Notes under the pieces: model-generated
What the model saw: only the letters and a program-made list of their open reading frames with translations
Told to the model about the DNA's origin: nothing
Databases searched by the model: none
Program-made: the position numbers and the translations under genes
Part shown: positions 58,266 to 64,000 of the stretch, in pieces
Numbering within the stretch: position 1 is the first letter of the stretch
Layout of the letters: each line of letters opens with the position of its first letter
Assembly (NCBI RefSeq): GCF_910592395.1
Contig: NC_088319.1
Span: 11,532,001 to 11,596,000 of the forward strand
DNA from: Lineus longissimus
Lineage: Eukaryota > Nemertea > Pilidiophora > Heteronemertea > Lineidae
Reading direction: 5' to 3'
DNA length: 64,000 nucleotides

Positions 58266-58494
58266 CATTCACTACCGGTAATTCGGCATGGGGTATAAAC
58301 CATTGCTGTGTCAATTTTACATCGACAACCCTGCCCAAGGGACATGCAACAACAGAAAAAGGAAATTCACAAGTAATAACATTTAGACGTAACATTTATT
58401 TCAGTTTTTTGAACGCTTGGAAGCTAAATGTTTTTTTGTGACAACTAATTACAGGAATACATCAAAACAGATTGGAAAAAGGTCTTTCACTTAC

Positions 58495-58599
58495 ACCTGC
58501 AATGACTGTTTGCGTTGTCTCTCCGTCCTCCGAACCAACAATCCAAATATCGGCAAAATGTAGTCGTCCAGATTTCCTACTTGGTACAATATTTTCATT
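58495..58599 (-). CDS. Possible alternative or upstream exon of the UBL-TM-ARM gene
   Basis: A 35-codon open stretch ends at a good donor (GCAGGT|GTAAGT) in phase 0. It could therefore splice straight to the second coding exon at 56434, replacing the first exon at 57382. It encodes SGRLHFADIWIVGSEDGETT, which could serve as the first strand of the ubiquitin fold. Its acceptor side is weak, and the frame stays open upstream to an ATG at 58716. Confidence 0.3.
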
Positions 58600-58968
58600 C
58601 TGTATCAGACAATGATCATGAGAATGTAGAGATAATTCCCTTTGTGCCCATTCGCAGTAAATACATACATGCTTGATTAAATGTTTAATCACTTGGAAAG
58701 ACGTCGATCGAGACATTTACAGGGCATCGAACCCGGGCAATGGCACCACCAGGGCATCGACCATACCCGACCCCAGATATCACGAGGCAGTGTAACCTTG
58801 AAGAAACGACTTTGTTGTTTCCCCAATGTATACCATCAAGACTCCCAGGGTTTTTTTCTATACCACCTCAGCTGTAATATGTAAAGAGCAATCTCTAGTG
58901 AACTCACACAACTGTCCTTCTGACATATATAGCCAGTACATTGGGGGATGAGTCCCCCAAACCCCCTC

Positions 58969-59570
58969 CCCCGTTCTCTGAAAGTGACAGGTTTTAGTCA
59001 GTACATTGGGGGGAAGCCCCCCCCCCCCATTGGACTCTAAAAATAGAATTCCTTGGAGACGCTGAACAATAAGGCCCCATAAAGAAATAGTTCCCGCCCC
59101 GGTAGCTGTCTCATATCTGCTGAAAGAAGCAGCTCTTTGTGGTGAAATAATGCATGTCATGACACCCAGGAGCTTTTTCTCATTTCTGAAACAGTTGCAT
59201 GGTTTTTTAAATGAATTTCCAAATCAGTCCGTCAAATCTCTATCCAAATGGAACTTTAAGACCACTCTCTCCCCCGTTCTCTGAAAGTGACAGGTTTTAG
59301 TCAGTATATTGGGGGGAAGCCCCCCCCCATTGGACTCTAAAAATAGAATTCCTTGGAGACGCTGAACAATAAGGCCCCATAAAGAAATAGTTCCGGCCCC
59401 GGTAGCTGTCTCATATCTGCTGAAAGAAGCAGCTCTTTGTGGTGAAATAATGCATGTCATGACACCCAGGAGCTTTTTCTCATTTCTGAAACAGTTGCAT
59501 GGTTGGAATGAATTTCCAAATCAGTCCGTCAAATCTCTATGCAATGAAAATTGAAATGTCACAACTGTCT
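58969..59570. repeat. 303-bp tandem duplication, plus a third partial copy at 59720-59850
   Basis: CCGTTCTCTGAAAGTGACAG starts copies at 58971 and 59274. Both include the run TTGGGGGGAAGCCCCCC, CTTGGAGACGCTGAACAATA and CATGCATGTCATGACACCC. The 3' third recurs at 59720-59850. A neighbouring TCCTGTATGT(C/T)CTAGCAGACG block is also duplicated (about 59580 and 59955). Confidence 0.85.
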
Positions 59571-60033
59571 CCACCGACGTCGTCCTGTATGTCCTAGCAG
59601 ACGATTTTTAAATAAATGATGTGATTGATATACTTGTAGATTGGAATGAATTATTTCTTCAATGATATGAAAGTTGAGAGCCCTCTGACATGTCTGAGTA
59701 CAAAAATGCAGAGGCAAGACACATCATGCATGTCATGACACCCTGGAGCTTTTTCTCATTTCTGAAACAGTTGCATGGTTGGAATGAATTTCCAAATCAG
59801 TCCGTCAAATCTCTATCCAAATGGAACTTTAAGACCACTCTATATTTGTGCAGTAGTGTTTAAACTGACTTTTTGAAGTAAAGTACGTAAATCGAGAAGA
59901 AGAGGACGTTTACTTCGTCTGCAATGAAATGTCACAACTGTCTCCGCCGACGTTGTTGTCCTGTATGTTCTAGCAGACGATTTTTAGATACACTTCAAGA
60001 CAGTGGCGCCGGTGTGAATAAATCTACTTGCGT

Positions 60034-60061
60034 GATTGGTCAATGGCTCATGACGTCATGA
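60034..60061. promoter_or_regulatory. CCAAT box plus palindromic CRE
   Basis: ATTGGTCAATGG (inverse CCAAT) is followed by the perfect palindrome TCATGACGTCATGA, containing the CREB/ATF site TGACGTCA at 60051-60058. The surrounding 60000-60170 is the most CpG-rich stretch of this region. It would suit a distal promoter or noncoding first exon for the minus-strand UBL-TM-ARM gene. The site match is direct; its use is inference. Confidence 0.45.
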
Positions 60062-60454
60062 AATAATTGCGTCAACAACGGGAATCATGGTAACTGTGGT
60101 TGCGGTGCGTCGTGAAAGCAGGATCGGCAAGCGCGGCCCGTATGGAATGCAACAAACTGTACCGGAACCGGAACTGTCATGGGTCTGCACAAATTTTTTC
60201 AGATTCGATGGACATGATGGATATATGAATTTTGTTTACACTTTATACATACACGTAACCATTACACTCACTACGTCGTGTGAGTTATCAGTAGTTCGCT
60301 GAGAGCGAGCAGAGAACCAACGCCAAAGTCTTTGGCATGTAACGAGAATCGATGTCCTCAAATAATTTGTGTCCTATCCTATTGTTCGACGCCAGTTGTA
60401 AATCTCATGGCTTGTCTAGAGCTAGCACCTACATGTTGGACCTGATCATGTTGC

Positions 60455-60592
60455 AGTAAGGTAAAGTGGTAAAATTATAGCCCTGATACAATTTCAGTCT
60501 TAGATACATTGCTGACAGTAGGGCCTACACATTATTGCACGCAGAGGCCACACTTGAACTGGGGCTTGGATATTGCACCAATTTACCTTATC
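60455..60592. mobile_element. MITE family 'GGTAAGGTGGTACAA', copy 3
   Basis: AGTAAGGTAAAGTGGTAAAA and the inverse TTGCACCAATTTACCTTA bound a 138-bp element that ends 12 bases before the stop codon of the HYKK-like gene. Confidence 0.65.
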
Positions 60593-60603
60593 TGACGACC
60601 CTG

Positions 60604-63327
60604 TTACTGCTCAGTAGTCAGGTGCTGATCTTTCCGCTGCTCAATAATCATGGACCAGATCTCCATCACTTTTTCCTTGGGCGTCTCCCATAGTTTCTCA
60701 AGCTGCAGCCAGCCGGCACTGCTGGTACTCAAACAGTACTCATTCTTCTCCAATGAGTAGAAATACTCTCCTAGCACCAGTGACTGGGCGTAACGCGCCG
60801 CCACAACCGTCCTCAAAAGGTCAAATTCAAGGTCACTCAAGGTCATATGGGTCAAATATCCGGCAAGAAGATGGCCGCCGGCTTCGATGAAATCTAACTT
60901 CCGGCTGCAGGTGGACAGATACATCATTGATAACCCTATTTCAAAGACGTAGCAAGCGTTCGCGTTTTCCCCAAAGTCAATGATTCCAATATGCTTGTAC
61001 TTTGTTTCGGTGGTTGGGTCTGCGTTGTCCATCCCGTCTTTTGGCGTAACTAGGACATTCTGTTCGTTAAAGTCGCCATGGATTGTGCCTGAAGTAAAAT
61101 CCCAGCAACAAAAGTAATTGCCGTCAATCGAGAATTAACAAAGACTAGTTTGTCTAGCAAGAATGAATAAAGACCTTATTATGAAGTAAATTCTTGTGTC
61201 TATTGATACATGTACATGTACCACTAGTTTTTTTTGGTCATGCAGGTGTAACAGCATTAAATGTACTAGGATAGAGTGTCTCGGACAGAAAGGATTCTAA
61301 TACAATGCGCTTTTAGTCTCTGATAAGGGATTAAAAGTTCTTGAGTCTTTACATAACTTAATATGTCACCAAGGAGGGATAAATTTTTAAAGAGGACATA
61401 ATATAAAACTTCTACGCCGGTATCAAATCGAGTATGTAATCAAATATGGAACATCATGATGTATCTGACTTGTTGAAACGGAAACCATAATAGGGAAATA
61501 TTTGCCTGTTTAAAGGGATGACTTGGGCATAAGATGCTGGTTTTTCATACAAATATGGCTTCCAGTAGGACCGTGACCTCTCTAAACAGGATAATTGAAA
61601 TATCAGTGAACTGACACTAAACAATGCACTAGGCCGGATGGAGTGCAAGTTGTCCTTTAAGAGTGTTGCCATACCTTTTTGAAGCTTGTTATAATTTGGT
61701 ATGACCTGCGCGACAAATTCCTCAATGACTTCCGCTGCCAATGCCCGTCTTTTGGGGTCCCTCACCGCGTACGTACACCTCTTCAAATTCGGTACCCAGT
61801 ACATACTCCAGCAGTTGAAGCGAGCTTCGAAGGCAGGGCTGGAGAAATCCTGAAAACGAAGATATCTAGTTCAACTGCTTCGCATTCTTTCTGCAAAAAA
61901 GTTAATCTGATTGTTGAACATGTAACGATAGAATGTAAGTTTTATCAAAATCAATGTTCGGCCAGAATCTGATCCAACACGTGACCCCCCCCCCCCGCCT
62001 CCCGCGTCTCAATTCAGGTTCCTTGTCTTACGTATTGCTTGTTCTTTAAAATTACCAAAACTCGAATCGTGAAATAAACTCTTAAAACAGGTTCCAGGAC
62101 CAGCTAAGGTTCTCCGAGTTGTTTTGGTTTTTGGACCGAAACAGTGACTAGAGACAAAACGCCACACTAGGCCATCAATATACATATACTTTGTATAAAA
62201 ACAAATGTATTTGATCAAATATATAATAAGATGAAACGTGCGAACTCTAAAAAAAGGGTGCTTCAGCCTGATAAAGCACCCTAAGATGCTTCAATGGCAC
62301 CTTTTGGTGTGTATGAGAAGAAGGGTGCCATGAAAAAAAGTTGAATAGCAAGATATAAAATGAAGTCCCAACGCTGATTTGTTTCTCCACTCATTCATCA
62401 CCGTCTGATCTTCAAGTTAGTTAGAAGAAATAAGTCATGGTACCTGAAACTCGGTCTTGAGGAGAAGTTTACATAGCACCCTACGGTGCCCTGTGGGCAG
62501 CGAATACAGCACCCTAAAGTGGGGTGCTATATACTAGGCCTATAGGGTGCTAGTGCCACCCACAGGGCACCCTAGCATTAGGGTGCCATAGAAATCTTTC
62601 TTTAGGGATGCACTTGCAGTACGAGTTACCTTGACTAGTTTCTTCTGGCCAACTTAATTGCAGACTGGACAGTGATGAATGGGTGGAGTAACATCCAAGC
62701 ATTGGAACCTCATTTTACCTCGAGTCATTCAATTTTGTTTCATAGCACCCCATGACGATTTGGGGTAGCATAGGGGGGCCGTGGTGGCACCTTAGGGTTC
62801 CATAGTAGCATTTACGGTGCTCTGTAAGTCGTAGCACCCTGTTGGTACCCCGAGTTTTTAGAGTATGCAGTCACGTCCTCATCAAAACATGTAAATTGGT
62901 ATTTTGCCGATAACATTTGGACACACCTATAGATCTAGTAACCATATCTTAGCTACAGTATAATTTACCAGTTACCTTTAACGTTTATAATACTGGCTTC
63001 ACATTTATCAAGTTTGGTATAGCTCAGATAAAAAAAGGCCAATAAATCGAGTCTGTGACATACCTTGATCGCTATGTCAAGCCTGCCGAGGAACTGGCCC
63101 GCATCGTAATAAATATCATAGTCTGGCTGCGGCATTTGATGGAAGACAACCCCGGGAATGAAACAGAGGAGACGAACGATATGCTGGGTGCCGGTGCCTG
63201 GAATTGAGATAAGTGCCATCACGTTTCGTTGCCCTTGCCGGTTCAACCCATGAAAAGCTTTCATGAGGGTCGATGTTATCAAGATTTGCCCTGATAACCC
63301 TTTGATAAGACAGTAGAACATGGACAT
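60604..63327 (-). CDS. HYKK: Hydroxylysine kinase-like aminoglycoside phosphotransferase-fold protein, 5' incomplete
   Basis: Exons on the minus strand: about 63300-63064 (5' boundary unclear; the frame is open to 63327), 61849-61675 and 61088-60604. The three join in phase. The protein shows VRLLCFIPG, the catalytic loop HGDFNEQNVLV and the metal-binding IDFG of the APH/choline-kinase fold, then VFEIGLSMMYL and a C-terminal AGWLQLEKLW region, matching HYKK (AGPHD1), which phosphorylates 5-hydroxy-L-lysine using GTP in lysine catabolism. The N-terminal ~100 residues of the family, including the nucleotide-binding SYDDxNF segment, are not found in the remaining 700 bases. They either lie beyond the right edge or are lost. 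A MITE sits between two exons, ending 15 bases before the donor at 61675. Confidence 0.8.
61510..61660. mobile_element. MITE family 'TTTAAAGGGACAACTTGGGC', copy 1
   Basis: TTAAAGGGATGACTTGGGC at the left is mirrored by GCAAGTTGTCCTTTAA at the right. GGTTTTTCAT and the following bases recur in the copy starting at 63638. Confidence 0.6.
62244..62864. mobile_element. ~620-bp element with ACTCTAAAAA ends, filled with TAGGGTGC/GCACCCTA motifs
   Basis: ACTCTAAAAAAAGGGTGC at the left and TTTTTAGAGT at the right are inverted. In between, GGTGC/GCACC-type motifs (AGGGTGC, GCACCCTA, GGGTGCTA and variants) occur roughly twenty times in both orientations. It lies in an HYKK-like intron. No coding frame. 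Confidence 0.6.
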
Positions 63328-63637
63328 TTTGGCCTATATGAGTGCGAGCGGGCTTTGTTTTATAAAGACAATGTAGCCTGTATTGGGCTTGGCGTAATTT
63401 TTTTAACTATAAGGGCCAGAATAACCGAAAATTTGATTATATTCTTTTCATTATTACATATACTCAAACATTTTCTTACCATTTTGACCTCCTTGTAATA
63501 TTGTTTCCAGCGAGGAGAAGTTCCCGTCAACATTCTTCACCGGAAGTGGACAACATCCGGGCATCTTGGCATGAATATGGCGGAGAAGACTGGATTGGGC
63601 ATCTGGAGAGGAAAATAGAAGATGTTCGCACGAACGA

Positions 63638-63760
63638 TTTAAAGGGACAACTTGGGCTTAGATATGTTGGTTTTTCATGCAGAATTGGCATCCAGCAGTG
63701 TCTTCTCCAAAGTCACAGAAAAATCATTACACGGGAGTAAAAACCTCGCAGTCATTTCAC
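63638..63760 (+). mobile_element. MITE family 'TTTAAAGGGACAACTTGGGC', copy 2 (left end)
   Basis: TTTAAAGGGACAACTTGGGC and GGTTTTTCATGCAGAATTGG match the copy at 61510. The right end was not located, so the extent is approximate. Confidence 0.45.
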
Positions 63761-64000
63761 CTCAAACTTCCTGCCATTGCTCAGCTACAATATATCCAGG
63801 ACATGGTTCGACCGCACTTTATAGGATATTCAGAACTACTCGACACTTTCAAACCATTCGCCACTTTCCTCAAGTAGAAGTCACGTGGAACTCCCTGTCA
63901 GGTGACAGGTTTTGACCAATCAAAACCGCCGTATGTGATCATGGCCTTGCTGTCTGTGCCGAACAAGCATGATAGCTTTCTTCTGATTGGTCATCAATAC

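Noticed and set aside
58858-59460. Two similar minus-strand frames of 78-100 codons
   Set aside because: They are two copies of the 303-bp tandem duplication containing long G/C runs. No homology or splice context is seen.
63501-63740. First exon of the HYKK-like gene near 63480-63600
   Set aside because: A GTAAG donor exists at 63480 on the minus strand, but none of the three frames matches the family N-lobe, so I left it out of the gene.

Overview
This window is nuclear DNA from a bilaterian invertebrate. The genes are intron-rich with GT-AG introns, the noncoding DNA is AT-rich, and it is packed with inverted-repeat (MITE-like) elements, tRNA-derived SINE fragments and minisatellites. No prokaryotic features were seen. 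Motifs such as ACATGTAC, long (GAC)n tracts ending in a GGTGAGCTAA hairpin, and a p110 beta/delta-like PI3-kinase fit a marine lophotrochozoan such as a mollusc. The phylum is an inference.

Layout: (1) 1-1032, minus strand: a C2H2 zinc-finger gene that runs off the left edge. (2) 2525-17611, plus strand: a complete 14-coding-exon orthologue of VEPH1/melted, 789 residues with a C-terminal PH domain. (3) 17612-25312: a repeat-rich spacer with a MITE carrying CTCF-like motifs, a tRNA-SINE and a 16-unit ~118-bp satellite. (4) 25313-46346, minus strand: a class IA PI3-kinase catalytic subunit (p110 beta/delta type, 19 coding exons, about 1081 residues) whose helical-domain exon carries one extra base as given here. 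(5) 46347-51396: spacer. (6) 51397-57382, minus strand: a 660-residue protein joining a ubiquitin-like domain, three predicted membrane helices and an armadillo-type helical repeat. I cannot assign it to a named family. (7) 57383-60603: spacer with a large palindrome, 303-bp tandem duplications and a CpG-rich CRE/CCAAT block. (8) 60604 to about 63300, minus strand: a hydroxylysine-kinase-like phosphotransferase lacking its N-terminal exons.

The genes do not form an operon. Two are functionally connected in other animals: Melted/VEPH1 is a PH-domain protein that modulates insulin/PI3K-FOXO-TOR signalling, and p110 makes the PIP3 that PH domains read. Their tail-to-tail neighbourhood here may be chance.

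The most unusual items are: a 32-bp minisatellite that copies the VEPH1 PH-exon splice donor ten times; the single-base frameshift in the PI3K gene; the UBL-TM-ARM protein; an internally deleted PIF/Harbinger element with an exact TTA duplication, nested inside an older repeat; and several near-perfect palindromes. Exon boundaries come from reading frame, splice consensus and remembered family sequence. No alignment was run.
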